A stretch of DNA of 52,519 nt from Acinetobacter sp. (GTDB lineage Bacteria > Pseudomonadota > Gammaproteobacteria > Pseudomonadales > Moraxellaceae), in the NCBI GenBank assembly GCA_008017315.1, contig SSHE01000057.1:1-52519 (forward strand). The letters run 5' to 3'. Position numbers and translations under genes: made by a program. The notes beneath the pieces were generated by a model that was not told where the DNA came from, did no database searches, and was given only the letters and a program-made list of their open reading frames with translations. This document shows positions 37,547 through 46,585 of the stretch, piece after piece (position 1 is the stretch's first letter; each line of letters begins with the position of its first letter).

Positions 37547-39202
37547 TTAAGCGACGGCTTTTTCTAAGGCAGCAATGCTTTCTGAGCCGACATTCATGGC
37601 ATTTGCAATAAATGGCTGTTGTTGCTGCAATTGCTCAAAGAAAAAGTCTGCACTCATGACGGTATTGGCAAGTAAAAATAATTGCTCAGCAGTTAAAATC
37701 TTGTTTTGAGCGATAATCTGCTCAAGTACCCGAGTTGCTTTTTGCAAAATATTGTAGCCTTGCTCAGATTCCATAAACAATAAAGCACCAGATACTTCAG
37801 TTAAAATTTCAGGCAAAGGCTGTAGTAATGTAAAGTCTTCGGTATTCTGTGCATATTGTAGAATCTGCTCACAGACTTTTTGTAAGGCAATGCGAGATTC
37901 ATCCCAAATGACTTTTTGAGCTTCTTCAACTTTGGTTAAGGTGATCCGAGTATTGTTAAACTTTAATTTTAAGCGACTTGGCGTATAATTACGCTGCAAA
38001 ATCTGTAGTGAATTGGTTGCAAAGAGCAGTGCATTCATTAGATTTTCAGCATTTCTTGCATCTGTGAGATTCTGATTTTCAATGATTATTTTTGATTGCT
38101 CACGTAATTGTTGGGCTGCATCATTCAAATTGATAACGTCAAAAATTTTACTGGCTTCGGTTAAGGTTGCATAAATGCTGTCACGTACTTCTGCTTTTTG
38201 AATATGCTGACCTGTTTCGAGTTGTAGCGAGACTGTGGAGATTTGTTCACTGAGTAAGGCGACAACGGTTTGGATGGTCTCTAAATCAGGGCCATACAGC
38301 TGACGGCTTAAAATTTCCAGTTGATTGTCACTTAATACCTCATCATTAATACTGAGTTGGTCACGGATTTCATGTGCCAATGGTGAATCCTGACTCAAAC
38401 ATAAGGTCATGACATCTGCATAATCTTGCTGCCCTACAACAAAATGCTGCGGTGCGTTGGTAAAACTGATACTCTGGCGTTCGAGTGCAATCAGAACACG
38501 CAAGCGTGGTTCAGTTAAAATCATCTGTTCCAGATTTTTTAGGGCAGTATAAGCAAATCCCCAATACTGTGCTGATGGTGTATTCTCTGCCAAAGATGCC
38601 AGATAATTACCACATAATGCTAAGGCACGAAAATTCAACTCGCTTGGTTTGCCTTGCAATACACGCAATATACTGAGTTTCAGCAAACGAACAACGTACT
38701 GGCTAGTAGGGAGCTGGTCGGGACTTTCCAAAGTCACGCTGGGTAGCATGGTGGAAATAAAAGGGATCAGAAAAGTTCCTTCACGCGTGAGAGGTAAACC
38801 AAGAACTTGTTCTAGGCTATTGATAATTGGTGTTAAAAATTGTGGTGCACGGATTTCACGCACACATAAAAAATCCAAGTAGCGTTTGATGATACTTGTT
38901 GCTTCACTCATGATACCTACGTCGGTAGGTTGTATCGCTGAACTTTGTGCATCTTGCATGACTTTGTGCATGACTTCGGCAACAAGTTCGATGACTCTGG
39001 CAATATTAGGTTGTTCAATCAATACTAATACTTGAGCACATTGTTTCAGGTTGGTAAGTGCATCATCAATCCCAAAAGGCAAAGAGCCGTCTTCGATTAA
39101 ACTGCTGACCGCATTTTCAACATTTTTAATGCTGTTATCTATTTCTGTTTTAACAATTAACAGTGTGGTTGAATCAAAATGTGCAGAAGATTGGAACGAC
39201 AT
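37547..39202 (-). CDS. fimL: FimL-like protein (ChpA/PilL N-terminal homologue)
   Basis: A 551-residue soluble, mostly helical protein. Its N-terminal segment (TEIDNSIKNVENAVSSLIED, then NLKQCAQVLVLIEQPNIARVIELVAEVMHKV) has the layout of an Hpt-like helical bundle but no phospho-accepting His in the usual HTLKG context. This, together with the length near 556, matches Pseudomonas FimL, a scaffold that resembles the N-terminus of the chemotaxis kinase ChpA and promotes cAMP signalling and type IV pilus twitching. The C-terminal half (residues about 370-550) is not annotated to any domain by eye. It is downstream of rnhA-dnaQ on the same strand with two hairpins in between. Identification is by overall pattern. 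Confidence 0.65.
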   Translation of the reverse strand: MSFQSSAHFDSTTLLIVKTEIDNSIKNVENAVSSLIEDGSLPFGIDDALTNLKQCAQVLVLIEQPNIARVIELVAEVMHKVMQDAQSSAIQPTDVGIMSEATSIIKRYLDFLCVREIRAPQFLTPIINSLEQVLGLPLTREGTFLIPFISTMLPSVTLESPDQLPTSQYVVRLLKLSILRVLQGKPSELNFRALALCGNYLASLAENTPSAQYWGFAYTALKNLEQMILTEPRLRVLIALERQSISFTNAPQHFVVGQQDYADVMTLCLSQDSPLAHEIRDQLSINDEVLSDNQLEILSRQLYGPDLETIQTVVALLSEQISTVSLQLETGQHIQKAEVRDSIYATLTEASKIFDVINLNDAAQQLREQSKIIIENQNLTDARNAENLMNALLFATNSLQILQRNYTPSRLKLKFNNTRITLTKVEEAQKVIWDESRIALQKVCEQILQYAQNTEDFTLLQPLPEILTEVSGALLFMESEQGYNILQKATRVLEQIIAQNKILTAEQLFLLANTVMSADFFFEQLQQQQPFIANAMNVGSESIAALEKAVA

Positions 39203-39244
39203 CGGCTTACACCTTTCCTTAGTTTATTAAGCATATTGATGAGC

Positions 39245-39290
39245 CATTCTAGTCTTAAATAGAATGTGCTATCGTCAAACTTACGATAGC
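39245..39290 (-). other. Two tandem hairpins between rnhA-dnaQ and fimL
   Basis: CATTCTA-(8 nt)-TAGAATG at 39245-39266 and GCTATCGT-(7 nt)-ACGATAGC at 39268-39290. Neither is followed by a U run on the minus strand, so they are poor terminators. They could be processing or attenuation structures in the 122-nt gap. Confidence 0.4.
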
Positions 39291-39324
39291 ATTGTATCTA
39301 AAGAAGATAAAGAGCATATCACAA

Positions 39325-40674
39325 CTATTTTGCGACTTGTTCAAACAAACTGGCATGGTTGTTTTTGGTTTTGTATTTTTCCATCCATTTATGATGTGCC
39401 TGAAGCTCATGTTCGTGTGGGAGAATTAAGGGAATATCAAGGGGGGCTATAGATGTATCGGTTTGCATGTGTGTATGCGTGGCTGATGATTGCATAGAGT
39501 CGATATCTAGGCTCACCTGACCACCTGTCATGACCAGATAAACATCCGCTAGAATCTCGGCATCTAGTAATGCACCGTGAAAGGTACGGTCGCGAGGGGG
39601 GATTTCATAGCGTTTGACCAACATATCCAAGGAATTTTTTTGCCCAGGGTGTTTACGTTTGGCAATGGCAAGGGTATCAGTGACATTACAGACTTCGGAT
39701 AGTTTGCCCAAGCCTGCACGTTCAAACTCCATATCAAGGAAGTTCATATCGAATGTGGCGTTATGTGCGACAATTTCCGCACCTTTTAAATAATCATGTA
39801 AGACTTGAGCAATATCGTTAAATACAGGTTTATCTGCTAAAAAAGCATTACTTAAACCGTGAATATTTTCTGAATCTCCGACATCTTTTTCTGGGTTGAT
39901 ATAGATGTGAATAGAACTACCTGTCAAACGACGGTTAATCATTTCAATGGCACCGATTTCGATGATGCGGTCGCTATCTTGATAATAGAATCCTGTGGTT
40001 TCGGTATCTAAAATGAGTAATCGTTCACCATTTTGTGGGTGAGTGGTTGGGGTGATGTTGATGTGTGGATGTTTCGTTGTGGTTGGATAGGCATCGGTAT
40101 CTGTATCGGTGCTTTCGGATGCGAGTGTGTCTATATCGGCATATTGTTCCTCTTCAGCAGTATCATTCAAACCAAAAGGATCATCTAATAACCAGTCTTC
40201 TTTTGTGGTGTGTGGTTCAGGCTGTTGGTTTTTTTTTTCGGTCACGCTATCTGCTCCTAAATTTGCCAGTTGATCAGCACGTTCATTGCCTGCATGTCCA
40301 GCATGTCCTTTGACCCAATGCCAACTGATTTGACGATGTGTGGAAATGTCGTCCAGTTTTTGCCATAAATCTGGATTTTTAACGCCTTTCCAGTTTTTGG
40401 CTTTCCAGCCTTTCATCCATTCGGTCATACCTTTTTGTACATAGGTAGAGTCGGTGTGAATACTCAATGTGGCATCGGCAGGACAAGCTCGAATCCCTTC
40501 TAATGCTGCGGTCAATTCCATGCGGTTGTTGGTGGTATCGGCTTCACCACCAAATAACTCTTGTTCAGTGCCATGTTGATTGATGATGAGTGCCCCCCAG
40601 CCACCAATCCCTGGATTGCCTCGACATGCACCATCAACATAAAGGGTGAAGTTCTGTATAGAATTGTCCATCAT
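39325..40674 (-). CDS. rnhA-dnaQ: Fused RNase HI / DNA polymerase III epsilon (proofreading) protein
   Basis: A 449-residue two-enzyme fusion. Residues 1-145 are RNase HI with the catalytic acids Asp14 (YVDGACRGNPG), Glu53 (NNRMELTAALEG), Asp75 (HTDSTY) and Asp134 (NERADQLANLGA), plus the basic helix region GWKAKNWKG. A linker (about 146-217) of Asp/Glu/Thr-rich sequence leads to DnaQ (about 218-383): DTETTGF (Asp223, Glu225), HNATFDMNFLDME (Asp309) and HGALLDAEILADVY (His366, Asp371), a complete DEDDh site. TGGQVSLDI follows at the place of the clamp-binding motif. Both activities look intact. In E. coli rnhA and dnaQ are adjacent but separate and divergent. Start ATG 40674, or 40671. Confidence 0.93.
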   Translation of the reverse strand: MMDNSIQNFTLYVDGACRGNPGIGGWGALIINQHGTEQELFGGEADTTNNRMELTAALEGIRACPADATLSIHTDSTYVQKGMTEWMKGWKAKNWKGVKNPDLWQKLDDISTHRQISWHWVKGHAGHAGNERADQLANLGADSVTEKKNQQPEPHTTKEDWLLDDPFGLNDTAEEEQYADIDTLASESTDTDTDAYPTTTKHPHINITPTTHPQNGERLLILDTETTGFYYQDSDRIIEIGAIEMINRRLTGSSIHIYINPEKDVGDSENIHGLSNAFLADKPVFNDIAQVLHDYLKGAEIVAHNATFDMNFLDMEFERAGLGKLSEVCNVTDTLAIAKRKHPGQKNSLDMLVKRYEIPPRDRTFHGALLDAEILADVYLVMTGGQVSLDIDSMQSSATHTHMQTDTSIAPLDIPLILPHEHELQAHHKWMEKYKTKNNHASLFEQVAK

Positions 40675-40851
40675 CAATATCAACACTCGTTACAAAATAG
40701 GAAAAATGATAGAGCGTGTTGAGATTTCATCAACACACCCTTGGCTATTGTAAACATATTTGAAGAATTTATGTAATTGGCGAATTTGGCTATTGTACTT
40801 GGATATTTACAACCTAAAATCCTCTGTATGAAGCAAATTGAAGGAATTGTC

Positions 40852-42132
40852 ATGTCAGGTTTAGCCCTTATAAAAACCATTACGCAAGGTCAGCAATCGA
40901 ATTATCGTGGACAATGTGATGAGCGTTTTTTGCCTTTGGCACAGGTTTTGAGTCAGATTCAACCTGAACCGATATCTGGCGGTGCTGCGGTGAGTGTGTA
41001 TTTTCGAGGGCAGCCTGTCGCAGAGCTTTATACAGGTGAAGCCAGCCCCAATGTAACATGGTCGGCGGAACATATGGCACTCAGTTACTCTACAGGTAAA
41101 GCGGTACTGGTAACTTTGACTCATATTTTAGCCAGTCAGGGGTTTTTGGATTATGATACGCCGATTGCACAGTATTGGGCGGAGTTTGCTCAAAACGGTA
41201 AGGAGAAAATCACGCTACGCCATGTATTAAGCCATCAAAGTGGTTTATACGATATTCGTCATACTATTGACAGTGCAGCACAAATGCTGAATTGGCAAGA
41301 CATGTTACAGGCGTATGAACAGGCAGCACCACGTTTTGCAGAGGGGACTGCTACAGCTTATCAGGCCTTGAGTTTTGGCTGGTTGGTGGGTGGAGTCATT
41401 GAAAAAGTCATGCAAAAATCTTTGGCTGAAGTGATGCAGCGGTATTTAGTTGAACCTTTACAGCTAGATGGTGCATATTTTGGTGTGCCAGATGAGCAAC
41501 TCTATCGGGTGGCACGACCATTTCCACAAAAAGTCAGACCAAAACAAACCACAACGCCAGCAAAACCTCGGCAGCCTTTAACTACGGATGGTCTTCGTCC
41601 ACTCAGTTTGACAGAACGTGTCATGCGTTTGAGTGGCATGAATCCCTATGATGCCGAAGATGCACTCGTTCCACGCAAGATGGGTAAATTTGATTTTTTT
41701 AGTGATGAAACATTGCAAGCGGTGATTCCATCTGCCAATGGTGTGTTTACAGCCAATAGTCTGGCAAAAATGTATGCCATGCTTGCCAATAAAGGTATAT
41801 GGCAAGGTCAAACGTTGATTCAACCGCATATCTTTGAGGATTTAAGCTGCATTCAAACCTATGCACGAGATAAAGTCATGCCTGTACCGATGCACTGGCG
41901 ATTAGGCTATCATCGGGTGTTTACACTAGGTAAACGTGTTCCGAATGCTTTTGGGCATATTGGTTATAATGGTTCTGGTGCATGGTGTGATCCCACACGA
42001 GAGTTAAGTTTTTCCTATATTCATAATATCAAAGCTGGCAGTATGACAGGCGATTATCGCTTATGGTGGCTGACGCAAACGGCTTTACGATGTGCCGATG
42101 AAATTTTGACTGGGCGTAAAGGTTGGTTTTAA
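40852..42132 (+). CDS. Serine hydrolase of the beta-lactamase / class C esterase family
   Basis: A 426-residue protein with the penicillin-binding-like fold. The nucleophile motif SxxK is at 80-83 (YSTGK), the Tyr motif is probably AYQALSFGWLVG (Tyr-x-Ala in place of YSN), and HIGYNGSGAWCDP near the C-terminus takes the KTG box position. No signal peptide is visible, so it is likely cytoplasmic and closer to family VIII esterases than to exported beta-lactamases. The ATG at 40852 has AAGGA 7 nt upstream, which settles the start over upstream in-frame ATGs. It is divergent from rnhA-dnaQ. Substrate not predictable. Confidence 0.88.
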   Translation: MSGLALIKTITQGQQSNYRGQCDERFLPLAQVLSQIQPEPISGGAAVSVYFRGQPVAELYTGEASPNVTWSAEHMALSYSTGKAVLVTLTHILASQGFLDYDTPIAQYWAEFAQNGKEKITLRHVLSHQSGLYDIRHTIDSAAQMLNWQDMLQAYEQAAPRFAEGTATAYQALSFGWLVGGVIEKVMQKSLAEVMQRYLVEPLQLDGAYFGVPDEQLYRVARPFPQKVRPKQTTTPAKPRQPLTTDGLRPLSLTERVMRLSGMNPYDAEDALVPRKMGKFDFFSDETLQAVIPSANGVFTANSLAKMYAMLANKGIWQGQTLIQPHIFEDLSCIQTYARDKVMPVPMHWRLGYHRVFTLGKRVPNAFGHIGYNGSGAWCDPTRELSFSYIHNIKAGSMTGDYRLWWLTQTALRCADEILTGRKGWF

Positions 42133-42156
42133 TTTAAGCTCATCAATTAAAATACC

Positions 42157-42234
42157 CATGTCATAAAATGGCTTCAACAAGCTTAGCCAATAGAGTGGGT
42201 TGAGCCTGTTGAAACCAACGTATAAAATCACATG
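42157..42234 (+). repeat. Intergenic repeat, long copy with internal hairpin
   Basis: Starts CATGTCATAAAAT and ends CACATG, the same termini as 9690-9741. Between them GGCTTCAACAAGCTTAGCC and GGTTGAGCCTGTTGAAACC are imperfect inverse copies, giving a hairpin of about 18 bp. The element sits between the serine hydrolase and the BepA-like gene. Confidence 0.65.
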
Positions 42235-42310
42235 ATTTAACAGTTTTGTATTTGAGAAAAATGAACGGTGATGCTTTACTCAGTTTTATTTTTCTCTCTA
42301 TTTTGAAACC

Positions 42311-43777
42311 TTGAAACGATTTTATCTATTGCTCTGTTGTGCTGCCGCCTTGACACAAAGCCCATCCACATGGTCACAAGATGCTGTGGATTGGACACAC
42401 GCCACAGCAGAAAAAAATCAATATATTGATGTCCCTAATATTGGTAGTGGTCAAGTGGGATTGCTGAGCCGCCAGACCGAGCGAGAAATTGGTGAAAAAG
42501 TATTACGTCAAGTACGCCAACAACTACCAGAAATTCAAGATGCGTGGTTAGAAGATGAAATTTATCAAATTTTTGCCAGTATTTATAGCCAAACCACTAT
42601 GGGTAAACCGATTGCATTGATTTTGCTGCGAGAGCCTCAAATCAATGCGTTTGCTGTTCCAGGGGGGCTATTTGCCATCAATGCAGGAACGATTACTTCA
42701 GTCAAAAGCCTCGATGAAATTGCAGGTGTCATGGCACACGAAATCGCACATGTCACACAACGTCATTACAGCCGTAGTAAAGAAAGTTTTAAAGGGCAAG
42801 GGTTGCTGAGTTTGGTGGGATTGTTGGCAGGAATTGCGATTTCTTCGCAATCGCCCGATGCAGGTGCAGCGGTGATGTTGGGTACACAAGCGGTATTGTT
42901 GGATAAACAATTGGCATATAGTCGTGAGCAGGAGCGTGAAGCTGACCGTGTTGGTATGCAATATCTGGCGATTGCAGGCTATAATCCTGAAAGTATGGCA
43001 GATTTTTTTGAAACCATGCAGCGTTCGACCAGTCGCTTGAGTTATTTGCCTGATTTTTGGCTCACCCATCCTTTGACCAGTGAGCGTATGAGTGAAGCAC
43101 GTTTGCGCGCGAGGCAATATCCTGTACAGTCGTATCAATCTATACAAAAACAGCAACTGTTTGACTTGATTCGTTGGCGAACGGCTGTTTTGGCAGGCTC
43201 TGCCGATCTAGCACAGTTAAAGGCACTTGCACCACGTCATCCAGCCGTAGCACTGGCATTGGCGAGTTATTATATCCAGCAAGCACAATATGTGGAAGCG
43301 AAACAGATTTTGGATAAATTTCAACCTAATAGTTTGCAAAAAAATCTTTATACCTTGATACAAACTGATTTGGCAATTGGACAACAACACTATGAAGGTG
43401 CTTTAAATCATATTTTGCCTGCCTATCGTATTGCCCCAGAAAATCGAGCCATGACGTTAAAACTGGCAGAAGTGTATATTCTCAAGCAACAACCGCAAGA
43501 AGCGATTCGCTTATTAAATGATTTGACCCTACGTTTCCCTAGTGATGTACACATGTGGCAACTTCTGCAACAGGCAGAAAGTTTAAGTGATAGTCCTGTG
43601 CGTGCAATCAATGTGTTACGTTATCGTGCCGAAGTGCAATTCTGGAATGGTCATGAAGAGGAGGCGATAAAAAGCCTACTACATGCTCAGCGGTTGGCAC
43701 AGGAACCCCTTTCCCTGAATGCTAAAATTGCAGCACGTTTACAGGCAATGCAAGAAGCACGGCAATTCAAGCCTTAA
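42311..43777 (+). CDS. bepA: BepA-like periplasmic M48 metalloprotease with TPR domain
   Basis: A 488-residue exported protease-chaperone acting on outer-membrane protein assembly (LptD and BAM substrates in E. coli). It starts at TTG 42311 with a signal peptide (MKRFYLLLCCAAALTQS, cleaved near WSQ). The zinc site HEIAH is at 143-147 and the third ligand region is SREQEREADRVG near 210. The C-terminal half is TPR-like helices (about 285-470, with YVEAKQILDKFQPNSLQK). Length matches E. coli BepA (487). It stands alone, with a repeat element upstream and an IS-type end 13 nt downstream. Confidence 0.9.
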   Translation: MKRFYLLLCCAAALTQSPSTWSQDAVDWTHATAEKNQYIDVPNIGSGQVGLLSRQTEREIGEKVLRQVRQQLPEIQDAWLEDEIYQIFASIYSQTTMGKPIALILLREPQINAFAVPGGLFAINAGTITSVKSLDEIAGVMAHEIAHVTQRHYSRSKESFKGQGLLSLVGLLAGIAISSQSPDAGAAVMLGTQAVLLDKQLAYSREQEREADRVGMQYLAIAGYNPESMADFFETMQRSTSRLSYLPDFWLTHPLTSERMSEARLRARQYPVQSYQSIQKQQLFDLIRWRTAVLAGSADLAQLKALAPRHPAVALALASYYIQQAQYVEAKQILDKFQPNSLQKNLYTLIQTDLAIGQQHYEGALNHILPAYRIAPENRAMTLKLAEVYILKQQPQEAIRLLNDLTLRFPSDVHMWQLLQQAESLSDSPVRAINVLRYRAEVQFWNGHEEEAIKSLLHAQRLAQEPLSLNAKIAARLQAMQEARQFKP

Positions 43778-43789
43778 ATGAGGTCATCT

Positions 43790-43823
43790 TGTAGTGGTCA
43801 AGAAAAATTTGTCGTGTACAGAG
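43790..43823 (+). repeat. IS-type terminal sequence, full copy
   Basis: TGTAGTGGTC followed by AAGAAAAATTT and GTCGTGTACAGAG. Its first 21 nt recur at 50354-50374, the 18 nt AGAAAAATTTGTCGTGTA recur inverted at 50323-50340, and the 10-nt tip recurs twice at 37498-37527. No transposase ORF follows it here. The remainder of the gap to etfB contains a TATAAT at 43943-43948 that may belong to the etfB promoter, but without a good -35. Confidence 0.55.
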
Positions 43824-44007
43824 TAAGGATTTGTATTATTTTTGAACAATTGGGTTGATTTGAGTGTTTTTTTACGTCTTTTTACATCATCGTGACTATT
43901 CAGACTTGACCGAAATGCCCAATGCAATGCAAGATAATGCCCTATAATTTTAAGCATAAGAGTTGTATAAACTCTTCCTATTCATTGTAAAACAGCCGAG
44001 GAATGAC

Positions 44008-44757
44008 ATGAAGGCTCTTGTCGCTGTAAAACGTGTGGTAGATGCCAACGTTAAAGTACGTGTGAAAGCGGATAATACTGGGGTTGACTTAACCAACGTT
44101 AAAATGTCAATTAACCCATTTTGTGAAATCGCAGTAGAAGAAGCTGTACGCCTGAAAGAAAAAGGTACAGTTTCAGAAATCGTTGTGGTTTCAATTGGTG
44201 CAAAAGAAGCACAGGAACAGATCCGTTCTGCGATGGCACTGGGTGCTGACCGTGGTATTTTGGTTGAAACCAACGACGAAATTGGTGCGTTGGAAGTTGC
44301 TAAAATCCTCAAAGGTGTGGTTGATGCAGAAAAACCAGAGCTTATCCTTTTAGGTAAACAAGCCATTGATGACGACTCTAATCAGGTTGGTCAAATGCTT
44401 GGAGCTTTACTTGGTGCAGGTCAAGGTACATTTGCATCAGAAGTTAAAGTTGAAGGCGGCAAAGTTCAGGTGACTCGTGAAGTGGACGGTGGTTTACAAA
44501 CCGTTGAGCTTGCATTACCTGCCATCGTCACTACAGATTTACGTTTGAATGAACCACGTTATGCTGCATTGCCTAACATCATGAAAGCACGTAAAAAACC
44601 ACTTGATACCAAATCTCCAGCAGATTATGGTGTGGCAACAGGTACAAAACTTAAAACTGTAAAAGTTGAAGCACCTGCGGAGCGTAAAGCGGGCGTACAA
44701 GTAAAATCTGTGGATGAGCTTGTAGAAAAATTGAAAAATGAAGCGAAAGTCATCTAA
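44008..44757 (+). CDS. etfB: Electron transfer flavoprotein beta subunit
   Basis: A 249-residue subunit of the FAD/AMP heterodimer that carries electrons from acyl-CoA and other dehydrogenases to ETF-quinone oxidoreductase. It begins [20 protein letters not shown] and contains the ETF-beta signature around [32 protein letters not shown] and [26 protein letters not shown]. The ATG at 44008 with GAGGAATG upstream is preferred to a longer frame. etfA follows after 18 nt in the same operon. Confidence 0.96.
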   Translation: MKALVAVKRVVDANVKVRVKADNTGVDLTNVKMSINPFCEIAVEEAVRLKEKGTVSEIVVVSIGAKEAQEQIRSAMALGADRGILVETNDEIGALEVAKILKGVVDAEKPELILLGKQAIDDDSNQVGQMLGALLGAGQGTFASEVKVEGGKVQVTREVDGGLQTVELALPAIVTTDLRLNEPRYAALPNIMKARKKPLDTKSPADYGVATGTKLKTVKVEAPAERKAGVQVKSVDELVEKLKNEAKVI

Positions 44758-44775
44758 TACAAAAGGATATAAATC

Positions 44776-45708
44776 ATGAGTATTTTAGTTCTCGCTGACC
44801 ACAACAACCAGACACTTAACAGTGCAACTCTAAACGTTGTTGCGGCAGCTCAAAAAATCGGTGGTGATATCACTGTATTGGTGGCTGGTTCTGGTGCACA
44901 AGCAGTGGCTGATGCTGCGGCAAAAGTTGCTGGTGTAAGTAAGGTTTTATTGGCTGATAATGCTGCGTATGCAAATCAATTGGCTGAAAACGTCGCTGCA
45001 CTCGTTGCGGATGTTGCTAAAGGTTATAAGTACGTTTTAGCGGCTTCTACGACTACAGGTAAAAACGTATTACCACGTGTTGCAGCACTTTTAGACGTGA
45101 GCATGATTTCTGACATCATTGCAGTTGAATCTGCAAATACATTCAAGCGTCCAATCTATGCGGGTAATGCGATTGCAACTGTACAATCTGGTGAAGCAAT
45201 CATCGTAGGTACAGTACGTGGTACAGCATTTGATGCGGTTGCTGCTGAAGGTGGTTCTGCTGCGGTTGAAGCTGTAAGCGATGCAAAAAATGCTGGTATT
45301 TCTACGTTTGTAAGCGAAGAAATCGTCAAACTTGATCGTCCAGAATTAACGGCTGCACGCATCGTTGTTTCTGGTGGTCGTGGTGTTGGTTCTGGTGAAA
45401 ACTATCATAAAGTCCTTGACCCATTAGCAGATAAACTTGGTGCTGCTCAAGGTGCTTCACGTGCTGCGGTAGATGCTGGTTTCGTACCAAACGACTTCCA
45501 AGTTGGTCAAACGGGTAAAATCGTTGCGCCTGATCTTTACATGGCAATTGGTATCTCAGGTGCAATTCAGCACTTGGCGGGTATGAAAGATTCTAAAGTC
45601 ATTGTTGCGATCAACAAAGACGAAGAAGCACCAATTAACAGTGTTGCAGACTACTGGTTGGTCGGTGATTTGAATACTGTAGTACCAGAATTGGTCTCTA
45701 AGCTTTAA
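44776..45708 (+). CDS. etfA: Electron transfer flavoprotein alpha subunit
   Basis: A 310-residue FAD-binding subunit. It has the N-terminal nucleotide-binding-like domain (SILVLADHNNQTLNSATLNVV) and the C-terminal FAD-binding domain with ARIVVSGGRGVGSGENY, PNDFQVGQTGKIVAPDLYMAIGISGAIQH and INKDEEAPI...ADYWLVGDL. The start has AAAGGATAT upstream. Completes the etfBA operon, which ends at a strong terminator. Confidence 0.97.
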   Translation: MSILVLADHNNQTLNSATLNVVAAAQKIGGDITVLVAGSGAQAVADAAAKVAGVSKVLLADNAAYANQLAENVAALVADVAKGYKYVLAASTTTGKNVLPRVAALLDVSMISDIIAVESANTFKRPIYAGNAIATVQSGEAIIVGTVRGTAFDAVAAEGGSAAVEAVSDAKNAGISTFVSEEIVKLDRPELTAARIVVSGGRGVGSGENYHKVLDPLADKLGAAQGASRAAVDAGFVPNDFQVGQTGKIVAPDLYMAIGISGAIQHLAGMKDSKVIVAINKDEEAPINSVADYWLVGDLNTVVPELVSKL

Positions 45709-45731
45709 TTTTTCAAAAAAATAAAGTTGAA

Positions 45732-45760
45732 AAGTCCCTGTATTTACAGGGATTTTTTTT
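45732..45760 (+). terminator. Intrinsic terminator of etfBA
   Basis: AAGTCCCTGTA-TT-TACAGGGATTTTTTTT, a near-perfect 10-bp stem with an eight-T run. Confidence 0.92.
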
Positions 45761-45892
45761 AGTAAAAAATATTCTCTACACGGAAGAAGTGGTTCTCCTT
45801 GTAAGAGTATTGTATCTGCTTTTCCAATACTTTATAGTATAAGTGTGGTACAGTAAGTATTGCTGCCAAGTTACAAGGATGGAGATATAAGG

Positions 45893-46366
45893 ATGATAGG
45901 GAAAATAGTCACTCAAGCATTGTTATGTGGTGTATTCAGTTTAGGTGCATTTACTGCTTATGCCGCATCTATTGAGGGTTATTGGAAAAGTATAGATGAT
46001 GCCACAGGTGAACCATTGTCCTTACTGGAAATTAAGAAACAACCTAATGGGACATATACTGGTGTTATTGTCCATCGTTATGCTAATGCCAGAGGCGTTA
46101 CACTGACAACGTGTAGCAAATGTCCGCCACCGTATAAAGATAAGCCATTAGTCGGTTTGGAGATTTTAACAAACTTTAAAGATGACCCCAAGCAGCCCAA
46201 TAGTTTTATTGATGGTAGAGTATTAGATGCAAAAAGCGGTAAAATTTATCATGGTAAAGGGAAGGTGAGTGCTGATGGGCGACGCTTGCAAATGCGTGGT
46301 TATATTGGTGTGTCCATGTTTGGTCGTACCAATGTTTGGATTCGTAGTGATAAAGCAACCCCTTGA
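45893..46366 (+). CDS. DUF2147 secreted protein
   Basis: A 157-residue exported protein. The signal peptide (MIGKIVTQALLCGVFSLGAF) is cleaved around AYAAS. The mature domain has the DUF2147 pattern: IEGYWKSIDDATGEPLSLLEI, an inserted CSKCPPPYKDKPLVG segment, and GRVLDAKSGKIYHGKGKVS with GRRLQMRGYIG. The CSKC pair resembles a small metal or disulfide site. RBS GGAGATATAAGG precedes the ATG, which rules out an upstream in-frame ATG at 45860. Function unknown; the family is a small lipocalin-like beta barrel (inference). Confidence 0.85.
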   Translation: MIGKIVTQALLCGVFSLGAFTAYAASIEGYWKSIDDATGEPLSLLEIKKQPNGTYTGVIVHRYANARGVTLTTCSKCPPPYKDKPLVGLEILTNFKDDPKQPNSFIDGRVLDAKSGKIYHGKGKVSADGRRLQMRGYIGVSMFGRTNVWIRSDKATP

Positions 46367-46379
46367 TGACATGAATCCG

Positions 46380-46408
46380 CATGTTCAAGATTTCTTGTCT
46401 TGGACATG
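46380..46408 (+). terminator. Weak hairpin after the DUF2147 gene
   Basis: CATGTTCAAGA-TTTCTTG-TCTTGGACATG, an 11-bp stem with one G-T pair, 14 nt past the stop. There is no clear T run, so termination is uncertain. Confidence 0.4.
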
Positions 46409-46459
46409 TTGAAATTACAACAAAAACACAAGAATATTTGCTAGAAATTTCTACTTTAC

Positions 46460-46490
46460 ATCCCTGTCAAACGCTCATTTATGCTATAAT
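46460..46490 (+). promoter_or_regulatory. Extended -10 promoter of gyrA
   Basis: TGCTATAAT with an ideal -10 TATAAT (46485-46490) and the TGn extension. No good -35 hexamer lies 17 nt upstream, as expected for an extended -10 promoter. Start of transcription about 46497, leader about 90 nt. Confidence 0.55.
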
Positions 46491-46585
46491 TTTTCGCTGT
46501 ATTTGTCCCAGTTTGGGGCTTATTTTTTGCAAGAGCAAAGTATAAAAACAGATAGAAAATAGCTATCTGTACACAAGGAGTTTGC

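Noticed and set aside
39325..40674. The RNase HI-DnaQ fusion as a sequencing frameshift
   Set aside because: The linker of about 70 acidic residues is coherent in one frame without stop or abrupt composition change, so the fusion looks genuine.
43906..43948. TTGACC and TATAAT as an etfB promoter pair
   Set aside because: The spacing is 31 nt, far too long; the TATAAT may be real with another -35, but I cannot choose one.
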